From positions 2,418,001 to 2,482,000 of the forward strand of contig NZ_JADJTF010000001.1 in the NCBI RefSeq assembly GCF_016711335.1: 64,000 bases of DNA, given 5' to 3'. Within the stretch, counting starts at the first letter, position 1, and each line of letters begins with the position of its first letter. Shown piece by piece: positions 44,943 through 54,227 of the stretch. The position numbers and the translations under genes were made by a program. The stretch comes from Thiofilum sp. (lineage in GTDB: Bacteria > Pseudomonadota > Gammaproteobacteria > Thiotrichales > Thiotrichaceae). The notes under the pieces are model-generated. The model did not search any database. It was not told the DNA's origin and saw only the letters and a list, made by a program, of their open reading frames with translations.

Positions 44943-45701
44943 TTAAAGGAAGCGAAACTGAAAGCGCACTGCATCGGGGCCTGGGTCTTTAATATTAAGT
45001 GACAACTCACGAGGCTGATACGGTTGCATAATAGGTTCAATGGTGGGTTCTAGGTACTCCTCTGGTTTAAAGCGGCGCAAAGCTACCACTTCAGAAGCGC
45101 TATTGAGAAAACTGATTTCCACATAGGGGTATTTCTGCGGAAAATTCGCTTCATTTTGTAGTGAGGCTTTAATAATTAAAAACTCAGGCGAATTCGGATG
45201 CGAAAACACATTACGACTGAGCATCTTGATACTTTTTAGATCACGTTGCTCTAAATTGCAATCCACCCATTGACATAAGGTGGCAACGATAGGTTGAGTG
45301 AGTGGTTGTTGCGCGAGCCAGTAACGGGTACTGTACACTAATTGTAAAAATAACAATAAAGTAAGGCAAATAAGACTGATGGCTAACCACCAACTAGCAC
45401 GCTTTTTTTCACGTCTGCCATTATAAGGCGCAGTAGGCGGTAAAGGATTATTTTCATTAGTAGGCGGGACAGAGCGCTTAAATAGTTTAGTCACTTTACT
45501 CCAGAGAGAAGTTTTCGGAGCCGAGGGGAGGAGTAGATTACTGTGGCTAATTAAGCGTTCTTCCGGTAACGCTGTACTCAAGGTTTTCATGGCATCAAAA
45601 ATGACATCACACTCACCACAACGTAATAAGCCTTGAGCGGTGGTGAGTTCTTTCATAGTTACCCTAAAGGTAGCGCGACAATTACTGCATTGTGTGTACA
45701 T
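44943..45701 (-). CDS. Zinc-ribbon DUF3426 membrane protein
   Basis: A 252-residue protein. Residues 1-36 are an MJ0042-type zinc ribbon (CSNCRATF, then CGECDVIFD). One membrane helix lies at about 105-128, and residues 145-252 are the DUF3426 domain, probably periplasmic. Function is unknown; the family is common in gammaproteobacteria and often sits next to prmA, as here, where it follows prmA on the same strand after an 83-base gap. Confidence 0.88.
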   Translation of the reverse strand: MYTQCSNCRATFRVTMKELTTAQGLLRCGECDVIFDAMKTLSTALPEERLISHSNLLLPSAPKTSLWSKVTKLFKRSVPPTNENNPLPPTAPYNGRREKKRASWWLAISLICLTLLLFLQLVYSTRYWLAQQPLTQPIVATLCQWVDCNLEQRDLKSIKMLSRNVFSHPNSPEFLIIKASLQNEANFPQKYPYVEISFLNSASEVVALRRFKPEEYLEPTIEPIMQPYQPRELSLNIKDPGPDAVRFQFRFL

Positions 45702-45784
45702 AAGTAAAGGCCGTTATGAGTATTGATTCATAGAGTAGGTTCGCTTTAACATTAATCTGCTAATTATTAATAAACGCTCTAAGC

Positions 45785-46672
45785 TTAAGAGCGTTTACCT
45801 GCGGCGCGAATCCATTCTTCTTGACTCACCACGTCCAGCGCTGCTGATAGGCTAGGCTCATAAGCTTGACGAATCATTGCAGTTTGTGTTGCCAAAATCC
45901 CAGAAAGAACTAAATCTCCTTCAGAGCGTACAAACTTGATAATCTCTGGTGCTAACTGCACCAAAGGGCCAGCCAAAATATTGGCCAGTACTATGTCAAA
46001 GGTTTGCTTGGGTAAGTCTTGAGGATAACAAGTTTGTATAACCTCGGCGGGAATATCATTACGAGCGGCATTATCTAAGGTGGCTTGTAACGCTTGGGGG
46101 TCAATATCGGTGGCCCAGACGGTCTTAGCACCCATTTTTGCCGCAGCAATAGCGAGAATACCCGAGCCACAACCATAATCTAAAACGGTTTTGCCTTGCA
46201 AAGAAGGAAATTGCCCTAGCCATTCTAAACATAAAGCGGTGGTAGGGTGATTACCCGTCCCAAAGGCCAGACCCGGATCGAGTAATACTTTAACACCAGC
46301 ACCTTCGGGGACTTCATGCCAACTAGGATAAATCCACAGATGCTCGCCAAATTGCATAGGATGAAAGTTATCCATCCACGCTCTGACCCACTCCTGCTCT
46401 TCTAGCGTTTCTACCTTAACACTTTGTAATTGCCACTCATCTTTATTGGCAGCCAGTTCGAGCAGTATCCAATCAATATCCTCATCCAGAGGAAATAGCG
46501 CTGTAATGATAAGATCATCCCAGAAGGGAGTCTCACCGGGTAAAGGCTCTAATACCGGTTGATCCGCCGCATCTTGGTAAGTAATCGAGGCAGACCCAGC
46601 CGCCTCGAATAAATCACTAATCACATCCTTATGGGTGAGATTAGTGTGACAGACTATTTGCTTCCAGCTCAT
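45785..46672 (-). CDS. prmA: Ribosomal protein L11 methyltransferase
   Basis: A 295-residue SAM-dependent enzyme that trimethylates ribosomal protein L11. The N-terminal substrate-recognition domain spans about 1-95. The methyltransferase core has LDPGLAFGTGNHPTTALCL, VLDYGCGSGILAIAA and DIVLANILAGPL, all diagnostic of PrmA. Its start overlaps the accC stop codon (ATGA), so the two are translationally coupled. Confidence 0.96.
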   Translation of the reverse strand: MSWKQIVCHTNLTHKDVISDLFEAAGSASITYQDAADQPVLEPLPGETPFWDDLIITALFPLDEDIDWILLELAANKDEWQLQSVKVETLEEQEWVRAWMDNFHPMQFGEHLWIYPSWHEVPEGAGVKVLLDPGLAFGTGNHPTTALCLEWLGQFPSLQGKTVLDYGCGSGILAIAAAKMGAKTVWATDIDPQALQATLDNAARNDIPAEVIQTCYPQDLPKQTFDIVLANILAGPLVQLAPEIIKFVRSEGDLVLSGILATQTAMIRQAYEPSLSAALDVVSQEEWIRAAGKRS

Positions 46673-48012
46673 TTAAGTCCTAATTTTTTCTCTAAATAAT
46701 GAATATCCGCCCCACCTGCTTGGAAATGGGCATCTTCCATAATACGTCGTTGTAGCGGAATATTAGTTTTAATACCGTCAATCGCCAGCTCACTTAAAGC
46801 ACCGTGCATCCGCGCAATCGCTACTTCACGATTTTCAGCATGCACAATTAACTTACCGATCATCGAGTCGTAATAGGGGGGTACGCTGTAATCAGTATAA
46901 ATGTGCGAATCAACCCTTACCCCTAAACCTCCGGGGGCGTGATAGCGAGTGATTTTTCCGGGAGACGGTGCAAAGGTATCAGGATCTTCGGCATTAATAC
47001 GACATTCAATCGCATGACCGTGGGGGCGAATATCCTCTTGCTTCAAAGTCAATGCTTCGCCAGATGCAACTAAGATTTGCAGCTTAACTAAATCTACACC
47101 GGTAATCAGTTCAGTGACCGGATGCTCGACTTGTAGACGGGTATTCATTTCGATGAAATAAAATTCGCCCTTTTCATATAAAAACTCGAAAGTACCTGCA
47201 CCCCGATAACCAATGGCTTTACACGCATCTGTCAGTACTTTACCCATGCGAGCGCGTTCTTTAGCGGTAATACCCGGGGCGGGAGCTTCTTCAACCACCT
47301 TTTGATGGCGACGTTGCATCGAGCAATCACGCTCACAGAGATGGAAAGCATTACCATGCTGGTCTGCTAGTACTTGGAATTCAATATGGCGTGGGGTAAC
47401 TAGGTATTTCTCCATATACACCACATCGTTATTAAAGGCTGCTTTGGCTTCGGAGCGTGTCATTTCAATGGCGCGTAATAATTCTTCTGCTTTATGGACT
47501 ACGCGCATGCCGCGCCCACCACCGCCACCCGTTGCTTTAATAATGACCGGATAGCCAATTTTTTTAGCCATCGCTAAGCATTCTTGCGTGTCATCAGGCA
47601 CTGCACCCTCTGAGCCGGGGACACAAGGCACATTTGCCTTAATCATGGCTTCTTTAGCTGAAATTTTGTCGCCCATTAAGCGAATAGTTTCAGCACGCGG
47701 ACCAATAAATACAAAGCCGCTTGATTCTACTCGTTCAGCAAAATCAGCATTTTCAGATAAAAAGCCATAGCCCGGATGAATGGCATCCGCTCCAGTCACT
47801 TCGGCAGCGCTAATAATCGCTGGAATATTTAGGTAGCTGTCCACCGAGCGGGGAGGGCCAATACAGACCGATTCATCGGCAAGACGCACATGCTTGAGAT
47901 CACGGTCAGCCGTAGAGTGTACTGCTACGGTTTTAATACCCATTTCACGACAAGCACGCAGAATTCTAAGAGCAATTTCGCCCCGATTCGCAATTAAAAT
48001 CTTTTTCAGCAT
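46669..48012 (-). CDS. accC: Acetyl-CoA carboxylase, biotin carboxylase subunit
   Basis: A 447-residue ATP-grasp enzyme that carboxylates the biotin of BCCP in the first step of fatty acid synthesis. It starts KKILIANRGEIALRILRACRE. ATP-binding KATGGGGGRGMRVV is near residue 160, and FIEMNTRLQVEHPVTE near 285 is the active-site signature. Length matches E. coli AccC (449). It follows accB by 15 bases. Confidence 0.98.
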   Translation of the reverse strand: MLKKILIANRGEIALRILRACREMGIKTVAVHSTADRDLKHVRLADESVCIGPPRSVDSYLNIPAIISAAEVTGADAIHPGYGFLSENADFAERVESSGFVFIGPRAETIRLMGDKISAKEAMIKANVPCVPGSEGAVPDDTQECLAMAKKIGYPVIIKATGGGGGRGMRVVHKAEELLRAIEMTRSEAKAAFNNDVVYMEKYLVTPRHIEFQVLADQHGNAFHLCERDCSMQRRHQKVVEEAPAPGITAKERARMGKVLTDACKAIGYRGAGTFEFLYEKGEFYFIEMNTRLQVEHPVTELITGVDLVKLQILVASGEALTLKQEDIRPHGHAIECRINAEDPDTFAPSPGKITRYHAPGGLGVRVDSHIYTDYSVPPYYDSMIGKLIVHAENREVAIARMHGALSELAIDGIKTNIPLQRRIMEDAHFQAGGADIHYLEKKLGLK

Positions 48013-48027
48013 AGGGTGTACCTTGCC

Positions 48028-48504
48028 TTAGCCAATGACAATTAAAGGCTGACCGTATTCGACCGGCTGTTCATTCTCGACCAGAATAGCTTTCACCACG
48101 CCGGCTTTATCGGTGCTAATCGGGTTGAGCATTTTCATCGCTTCGATAATGCATAGGGTGTCACCTACATTGACACTTTGACCGATTTCCACAAAAAACT
48201 TAGCGCCCGGAGAGGAAGCACGATAAAAAGTTCCCACCATAGGCGATTCAATCACATGACCGCTAGGAATACCTGTTTCAGCCGGTGCTGGAGCTGCACT
48301 AGGAGCAGATGCAACAGTAGCGCGTGGTGGTTCAGCATTCATATAAATGGGTGCTTGCATTGGCATACCCATAGGCACAGGAGCAGGTAGGGCGGACGTG
48401 CGGCTAATACGTACCGAATCCTCACCTTCCTTGATTTCAATTTCAGCAATATCGCTGTCTTGTAGCAGATCAATCAGTTTTTTTATTTTGCGAACATCCA
48501 TCAT
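48028..48504 (-). CDS. accB: Biotin carboxyl carrier protein
   Basis: A 158-residue BCCP. The N-terminal helix region (DVRKIKKLIDLLQDSDIAEIE) binds AccC. An Ala/Pro-rich flexible linker occupies residues 38-80, and the biotinyl domain carries the target Lys in EAMKMLNPI near residue 122. It is the first gene of accB-accC-prmA. A long untranslated leader may allow feedback control, as in E. coli. Confidence 0.97.
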   Translation of the reverse strand: MMDVRKIKKLIDLLQDSDIAEIEIKEGEDSVRISRTSALPAPVPMGMPMQAPIYMNAEPPRATVASAPSAAPAPAETGIPSGHVIESPMVGTFYRASSPGAKFFVEIGQSVNVGDTLCIIEAMKMLNPISTDKAGVVKAILVENEQPVEYGQPLIVIG

Positions 48505-48968
48505 GATGTAGTGTTCCTGGCCTTAAGTTGTCAAAAATAGGATTAGCGCAAAGCTAGGTGGCTCGAATCCATCGCTTTGCCTGAAATTCAGTTGTAGTTA
48601 GGTCTCTCAACAGCGGATTTAGACTAGGAGACCGAGCAGAGTAGTGCGCTATGCTATCAAACCCTCTCAGGGGATAGGCGCGTTTAATAATTGGACTCCC
48701 TGATCATTATACTCGCCTTAAACGCTAATAATGCTGGTCACTTAACTAAATTTAACCAGATCCCAACAGATTGGTGGGAAGTTTACACGTATTGGCTGCA
48801 ATTCGCAGCCATTTACCACTATTTCCCCAGAATTAGTATGCAGCGATTTGAAGTGATACCTCTTTAAAGTTATCCACAATTTCTGTGGATAACCCCGTGT
48901 ATAACTCAATAAATTGCCTTTTAAGCTATTGTTTATTTTAAATATTTATCAATTTGATGATATTTTAA
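48505..48968. other. accB-proS intergenic region with DnaA-box palindrome
   Basis: No gene is seen. It contains a likely -10 TATAAT for accB on the minus strand (48711-48706) without a good -35. An inverted repeat GGTCTC/GAGACC (48601 and 48628) lies in the leader. The DnaA-box pair at 48869-48893 is followed by an AT-rich tract (48920-48975), which includes a 9-bp inverted repeat (48950-48958 with 48968-48976) at the proS stop. Confidence 0.6.
48869..48893. promoter_or_regulatory. Inverted pair of consensus DnaA boxes
   Basis: GTTATCCACA and TGTGGATAAC form a perfect 10-bp palindrome with a 5-base centre. Each arm contains the consensus DnaA box TTATCCACA. A weaker TGTATAA match lies a few bases downstream. 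The sequence also works as a plain hairpin, so DnaA binding is an inference from the motif. Confidence 0.6.
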
Positions 48969-50690
48969 TCAAATTGCGGATAATTTAGCTTTTAAGAAGG
49001 GTAAAATTTCAGACATAGCTACCTTTTCAGCCTCGCCCCCAAGACGTGCTTTATACTCCAATTCACCCGCTTGTAAGCCACGCTCTGAAACCACGATACG
49101 GTGTGGGATACCTAATAGCTCTTGGTCGGCAAACATCGCCCCCGGACGCATATTACGGTCATCTAATAGCACTTCAATGCCTTGAGCTTGGAGCTGTTGA
49201 TAGAGTTCTTCCGCTTTTGCAGCGACTTCGGGCATTTTATGCATATTCAAGGGGGCAATCACCACACTAAACGGCGCCATTGCCGTAGGCCAAACAATTC
49301 CCGCCTCATCATGATTTTGCTCAATAGCCGCCGCCACAATGCGCGATACTCCAATACCATAGCAACCCATGAACATGATCTCACTTTTGCCCTGTTCATT
49401 GAGTACCGTAGCATTCATGGCTTGAGAATACTTCTTGCCTAGCTGGAATACATGACCGACTTCAATACCACGAGCAATGTCTAAAGTACCTTGACCATCA
49501 GGGCTAGGGTCGCCTATTACTACATTACGCAAATCAGCCATCCGCCCTTCGGGTAAATCACGACCCCAGTTAATACCAAAGTAGTGATGATCGTCTTGAT
49601 TAGCACCTGCTCCAAAATCAGCCATATTCGCCACAGTACGATCAACGATATAAGGAATAGGGCAATTAACCGGACCTAAAGAGCCTGCACCCGCTCCCAT
49701 GATGGAGCGAATGTCTTCATCGGTGGCAAATTCTAAAGGTGAAGCGACTTCAGGTTGCTTCTCGGCTTTGACTTCATTCAGGGTATGATCGCCACGAATG
49801 AGTAATGCGACAAACTTAGCCTCGACTTGATCAGACGCTTTTACGATTAAGGTTTTAATGGTTTTTTCAATAGGTAAAGCGTAATTGGTGACTAAAGCGT
49901 CAATAGTTTTGGTATTGGGGGTATGGATTAGGCGCAAGGCTTCAGCAGGAGCGGCACGTTCTGTGACTACGGGTAAAGCTTCGGCTAATTCAATATTCGC
50001 GGCATAATTGCTTTGATTAGAAAAGACAATATCGTCTTCACCGGAGCTAGCCAGCACTTGAAACTCGTGCGAAGCATTGCCACCAATAGAACCAGTATCG
50101 GCTTGTACGGCGCGGAATTTTAGCCCTAAACGGGTAAAGATGCGTGTATAAGCATCATACATATCATTATAAGTAGCTTGTAATGAGTCTTGCGTGAGAT
50201 GAAATGAATAAGCATCCTTCATAATAAACTCACGCGCCCGCATTACGCCAAAGCGCGGGCGTACCTCATCACGGAATTTAGTTTGGATTTGATAATAATT
50301 CAGCGGAAGCTGTTTATAGCTGGTTACTTCTTTACGCACGTAATCAGTAATGACCTCTTCATGGGTAGGACCATAACAAAAATCACGTTGATGACGATCT
50401 TTAATCCGCAGTAATTCAGCACCGTATTGTTGCCAACGTCCAGACTCTTGCCATAGCTCAGCAGGTTGAACGGCGGGCATTAAGACTTCAATCGCGCCTG
50501 CACGATTCATTTCCTCGCGTACTACTGCTTCAACCTTACGTAATACCCGCAAACCATAAGGCCCCCATGTATAAAGACCAGAGGCTAAGCGGCGGATCAA
50601 ACCGGCTCTAAGCATTAATTGTTGGCTGATTACATCCGCGTCATTGGGTACTTCACGCAGGGTATTAATAGGAAATTGAGAAACGCGCAT
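48969..50690 (-). CDS. proS: Prolyl-tRNA synthetase
   Basis: A 573-residue class II synthetase of the bacterial type. Motif 1 region GLYTWGPYGLRVLRKVE and motif 2 region FRDEVRPRFGVMRAREFIMKDAYSFH (first portion) are clear. The YbaK-like editing insertion spans about 230-390 and motif 3 GCYGIGVSRIVAA lies near 450. The anticodon-binding domain closes the protein. Length matches E. coli ProS (572). It precedes no co-directional partner within 250 bases downstream. Confidence 0.97.
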   Translation of the reverse strand: MRVSQFPINTLREVPNDADVISQQLMLRAGLIRRLASGLYTWGPYGLRVLRKVEAVVREEMNRAGAIEVLMPAVQPAELWQESGRWQQYGAELLRIKDRHQRDFCYGPTHEEVITDYVRKEVTSYKQLPLNYYQIQTKFRDEVRPRFGVMRAREFIMKDAYSFHLTQDSLQATYNDMYDAYTRIFTRLGLKFRAVQADTGSIGGNASHEFQVLASSGEDDIVFSNQSNYAANIELAEALPVVTERAAPAEALRLIHTPNTKTIDALVTNYALPIEKTIKTLIVKASDQVEAKFVALLIRGDHTLNEVKAEKQPEVASPLEFATDEDIRSIMGAGAGSLGPVNCPIPYIVDRTVANMADFGAGANQDDHHYFGINWGRDLPEGRMADLRNVVIGDPSPDGQGTLDIARGIEVGHVFQLGKKYSQAMNATVLNEQGKSEIMFMGCYGIGVSRIVAAAIEQNHDEAGIVWPTAMAPFSVVIAPLNMHKMPEVAAKAEELYQQLQAQGIEVLLDDRNMRPGAMFADQELLGIPHRIVVSERGLQAGELEYKARLGGEAEKVAMSEILPFLKAKLSAI

Positions 50691-50738
50691 TTAAATCTAG
50701 TCCATCCTAATGTTTGAATGGGCGCGATTATACTGGGT

Positions 50739-51239
50739 TTAGTCTTTTTTCTCACCCGCTGCGCTCGCCTTACCCAATACCTCCGGAGTACAAATAGTAC
50801 TGAGGTTCTTTTCCGCCTCTTTAATTTTAGCGTCACGCTCTTCGGCAGTGAGTAGGCGCTCGCCTTGCTCATCTTTCCAGCGAATTAAAGTATTAGCCAA
50901 CATTTGCTTTAACGATAGCTCTTGTTCAGTACAAAAGGTTTCGACCTTTTTCTTGTCTTGCTCGCCTTTAGCTTTGGCCTCAGCTAGATCTTTGGGGATT
51001 TCGGGTAGATCTTTTTCCGGAACAACCGGCTCTTTAGTAGTAGGCGGAGTTTTACCGCTGGCTTTGGAGCTATGTAGATAAAGCTCAGCATCCATATTTT
51101 TAGCTTTAACATTAGGCGGAGGGGTTTGTGAGTAATGGGTCTTACCTTGAGCATCTGTCCATTTATAAACTTCTGCTTGAGCATTAAGAGCGCTATAGCT
51201 GAATGCTAGCGCTACTAGGAGAGTGATAACAGGTTTCAT
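50739..51239 (-). CDS. DUF4124 periplasmic protein
   Basis: A 166-residue protein with a signal peptide ending near NAQA22. It has the DUF4124 motif EVYKWTDAQGKTHYSQTPPP directly after cleavage. The remainder is Lys/Glu-rich and helical with two cysteines. DUF4124 is a small N-terminal module of unknown function in many proteobacterial envelope proteins. It lies upstream of proS on the same strand with a 48-base gap, and may be co-transcribed. Confidence 0.88.
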   Translation of the reverse strand: MKPVITLLVALAFSYSALNAQAEVYKWTDAQGKTHYSQTPPPNVKAKNMDAELYLHSSKASGKTPPTTKEPVVPEKDLPEIPKDLAEAKAKGEQDKKKVETFCTEQELSLKQMLANTLIRWKDEQGERLLTAEERDAKIKEAEKNLSTICTPEVLGKASAAGEKKD

Positions 51240-51320
51240 AATTGATCTTTTATGCGTTAATAAGTGCTGTTTATCTTTGAATAGAGTATGCCATGAATTG
51301 TTGCCTAAAGGAGGTGCTAA

Positions 51321-51782
51321 TCATCGGATAGCGAGCAAGCGTTGATTGAGTTCCTCAACAAAAAAGCGAAAACGTGCCGCATTGGGGTTGTCTTTCCATA
51401 AATACAGTAGGTATTCATTAGTCTGCGCATGGCGGAAAATGACTAGATTGGTGGTGTAGAGCAGGAATTTTTGCAACGGGATAAATGCACCCACAAAGAA
51501 TACGACTGCCAAAATATAGAGCAATCCTACTTGCGTTTTATAAGCAGCAATGAGGCATCCGATAGCACAGGCAAACACAATAATCGTATTGAGTAACCAG
51601 AGCATGGAAAAGGATTGGGCATAGGTAGGATTGGGTTGGAGCATAGGCAGTGGAATGCGCGTTTGTGCTTGGTGCAGCAGTGAGGATTCGTTAATGGTGA
51701 GATGTTGCCCACTGAGGGTTAGGTGGCGTTTGCCAAACAGCCAGTGGCGCTGTTGGAGTTCAATAGGGGTATCAGGTTGCAT
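51321..51782 (-). CDS. Two-helix membrane protein, unknown
   Basis: A 153-residue protein with two adjacent hydrophobic segments (about residues 62-82 and 88-108) and cytoplasmic-looking ends. I recognise no family with confidence; the overall form is like small PH-domain-type membrane proteins. It is preceded by a short gap and then by the IS-split toxin remnant. Confidence 0.65.
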   Translation of the reverse strand: MQPDTPIELQQRHWLFGKRHLTLSGQHLTINESSLLHQAQTRIPLPMLQPNPTYAQSFSMLWLLNTIIVFACAIGCLIAAYKTQVGLLYILAVVFFVGAFIPLQKFLLYTTNLVIFRHAQTNEYLLYLWKDNPNAARFRFFVEELNQRLLAIR

Positions 51783-52052
51783 TGCATTATCATCATTAGT
51801 ATGGACTGGTTTAAGTATGGACGACGAGGCGAATAGTGCGCCAATACAAACCGATAATCTGCGAGTGTGGGGTGTTATGTAGCGCCTAAACTGTAAAAGT
51901 TTAGTGCTGTTCTAGCGTTCACCTGCAATCCGCAAAGCCATTTCAACAATAGTGCCCGATAAAAAATACCCTGAACGTTGTAACTGCTCTAGTAATGGTT
52001 TAGCTTCAGCAATTAACCCTTTACGCTTAGCAATAGCAATGACCCCAGCACT

Positions 52053-52061
52053 ACCTAATAT
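52053..52061 (+). repeat. Target duplication ACCTAATAT, left of IS copy 2
   Basis: Same nine bases at 53332-53340. Confidence 0.95.
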
Positions 52062-53331
52062 CTCTGTACACGACAAAACCACTAACTTATTGATTTAGCA
52101 TGTTTGTCATGGAGATGGTGAAAGTCCACCGCTCCTATGTTTTACTCTCTAGTTACCACACAGGAGAGCAAAATGGATCTGAGCGATGGACTACGTGACA
52201 GTTTAAAAGCCCACTTGAGTTGGGGCAAGCCCCGTTTGGATTGTTTTGTGGGAATGCTGCATACTTTGCTGAGTGCGCGACAAATGAATTTGGCGTTGTT
52301 GGCGGTACACATAGATTCTGACACCGACATTGGTTCCCGCTATCGACGGATGCAACGCTTTTTTAGCCAAGTGTTCTTTAATTACAATGACATTGCCCAT
52401 TTTCTTATGGGAATGTTCGCCTTTAGTGGTCAACAATACTACCTCACACTCGACAGAACCAACTGGAAATGGGGCAAATCCAACCTCAATCTCCTGACTT
52501 TGGCGGTTGTTTACCAAGGTGCGGCTATCCCCGTTTACTGGATGGTGTTGAACAAACGCGGTAATTCTAACCAACGTGAACGTATTGCCCTGCTGCAACG
52601 ATTTATCAGCCAATTCGGGCGCAACAACATCTTGGGTGTGTTGGCTGACCGTGAGTTTATTGGTGGTCAATGGTGGAAGTGGTTGTCTTCCAAAGAGATT
52701 CCCTACTTGATTCGTATCAAGGGTAATCAGTTGATGACCGACAAACACAAAAAAGAGGCGCATGTCCGCTCGCTGTTTGCCAACCTCAAGCCGGGTAAAC
52801 GGCGCGTTCTCCGTCACCGTCGCGACGTTAGCGGGGAATGGGTTTGGCTCAGTGGCTCAAAGCTGCCCAGTGGTGAGTTGTTGATTATCGCCAGCAACCA
52901 CTACACGGCTGATCCCATTGGCACTTATCGGCTACGTTGGGAAATTGAAAACCTGTTCCAATGCTTGAAAGGGCGTGGTTTTCACATGGAAGCCACTCAC
53001 TTCACCAAACCCCTCGCATCAAAAAGATGATGGCGTTGCTTGCCATTGGCTTCTGTTGGGCGCACAAAGTCGGCGAATGGAAGGAAAAAGCCGTCAAGCC
53101 TTTGAAGACGAAAAAACATGGACGCAAAGAGCAAAGTGTCTTCCGTTACGGCTTGGACTACTTGACCGATTTATTGAATGGAAGGGTACGGGAAAAAGTG
53201 GATAGGCTTAGGCTGCTGCTTCTGTTCCTTTGTCCACCACAATTCATGGCGATCGAGGATGGACGGATGAAACTCAGGCGATTTTCTTTTGAAAAAGATT
53301 CAATGAGTTAAGCGAATTGTCGTGTACAGAG
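52062..53331 (+). mobile_element. IS4-family insertion sequence, copy 2
   Basis: A 1270-bp element with perfect 15-bp inverted repeats (CTCTGTACACGACAA) and 9-bp target duplications. It is nearly identical to copy 1. It is inserted in the 3' half of a DUF3368 toxin gene, antisense to it. Confidence 0.96.
52173..53311 (+). pseudogene. IS4-family DDE transposase with one -1 frameshift
   Basis: The first frame starts at ATG 52173 behind AGGAG and runs to 53030. It carries LDRTNWKWG (first Asp), ADREF (second Asp) and the YRLRWEIENLFQCLKGRGF segment with the catalytic Glu. It then stops after HFTKP-LASKR. One base back, the frame continues RIKKMMALLAIGFCWAHKVGEW and ends at 53311. A single missing C in the CCCC run near 53009 would restore TKPPRIKKMM. 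The lesion is shared with copy 1. It may be inherited, a recoding site or a shared base-calling error. Confidence 0.85.
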
Positions 53332-53340
53332 ACCTAATAT
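53332..53340 (+). repeat. Target duplication ACCTAATAT, right of IS copy 2
   Basis: Partner of 52053-52061. Confidence 0.95.
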
Positions 53341-53711
53341 ATCAAGTGATAGTCTGCGGGCTACTTTGCGTCCTTTTGCTTCATCTATTATTAAAATGAT
53401 AGCTTCACCCGCGCTTTTTAAACTAGAAGCCCACTGAATCGCACTTTTTTCACCCGGATCAAGACCCTCAGCTAAACCGATTAACTCAGTCTTAGCCATT
53501 TCACCTAAATCAGGTTGGCAGACCTGCAACCATCCTGCATCGAGTGCTGCTTGCAAAAGCGCTACCTCAGCAAACGCTCGGTTGCTAACTATTTCGAGCT
53601 TGATAATTTCTGTGATTTTCACTTGCCCAAATAAATTTTGTAGCAGATGTAAATGCTCAATGCGAGCGAGAGCAATCAAGGGGCTAGCATCAGCAATAAC
53701 GATGGTCGAAC

Positions 53712-54077
53712 TCATGCAGCCTCATCATTGCTATTATTGTGTAGCCACTGCTCAGCAAAGGTAGCCTCTGCTTCTACTTCATTCTGAGTGTAATCGGCAA
53801 CAGGAATACCTTGTTCAGACACAATAGTGATCATTTCAGATAGGGACTTATTAGCCACTTTTGCCGCTGCCATCAGAGAAAGCTGCTTATTTCGGAATAG
53901 AGAAATACCTAGTACTAGGCGCACTTGTTCAAGATTAGGAATACCGGATAACTGCTCCATACTGATAATCAGTGAATCGGGTTCATCACGGTTAGTGACC
54001 ATTACTAGATCTTGCTTAGCATAACGTAGAGCAACAGAAGGATTATTTTTTAATTGGCGTATATTTACAACTTGCAT
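53712..54077 (-). CDS. Antitoxin, Phd-like N-terminus plus UPF0175 domain
   Basis: A 121-residue antitoxin. Residues 1-45 (VNIRQLKNNPSVALRYAKQD) resemble a Phd/YefM-type DNA-binding fold. Residues 60-100 (AAAKVANKSLSEMITIVSEQGIPVADY) match UPF0175, the usual partner of DUF3368 toxins. A strong GGAGGGA site precedes the ATG. It overlaps the toxin start by four bases. Because the toxin is IS-disrupted, this antitoxin is probably no longer essential. Confidence 0.85.
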   Translation of the reverse strand: MQVVNIRQLKNNPSVALRYAKQDLVMVTNRDEPDSLIISMEQLSGIPNLEQVRLVLGISLFRNKQLSLMAAAKVANKSLSEMITIVSEQGIPVADYTQNEVEAEATFAEQWLHNNSNDEAA

Positions 54078-54166
54078 GCTATTCCCTCCCTATGTAGGAA
54101 CATACAACAAAGTATAAGTGAATAGCACAGATCTGCAAGGGCAAAGCATTGTGCTAGCTAATCACT

Positions 54167-54196
54167 TTGAATCCCCTATAGCCCCTTTGCTATGAT
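54167..54196 (+). promoter_or_regulatory. Sigma-70 type promoter for tex
   Basis: TTGAAT (54167-54172), 18-base spacer, TATGAT (54191-54196). The predicted start is about 25 bases before the tex ATG. Confidence 0.65.
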
Positions 54197-54227
54197 GCAG
54201 GCAGTTTAATCAGGGGTATGTACTCAT

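Larger units (their letters stand above)
51912..53715 (-). pseudogene. PIN/DUF3368 toxin gene split by IS copy 2
   Basis: The 5' part (53715-53332) encodes a PIN-like nuclease: IADASPLIALARI with the first acidic residue, PGEKSAIQWAS and IIDEAKGRKVARRLSLDILG. The IS interrupts after ILG. The 3' part (52061-51912) continues ILGSAGVIAIAKRKGLIAEA and ends RIAGER-stop. Excising the element and one ACCTAATAT repeat gives one intact frame of about 174 residues. The living allele now ends in seven IS-encoded residues (LCTRQFA), so the toxin is probably inactive. It overlaps its antitoxin by ATGA. Confidence 0.92.

Noticed and set aside
48868..48975. Firm assignment as the chromosomal origin
   Set aside because: Only two strong DnaA boxes, and no dnaA, dnaN, gidA or parAB genes nearby; kept as a finding only.
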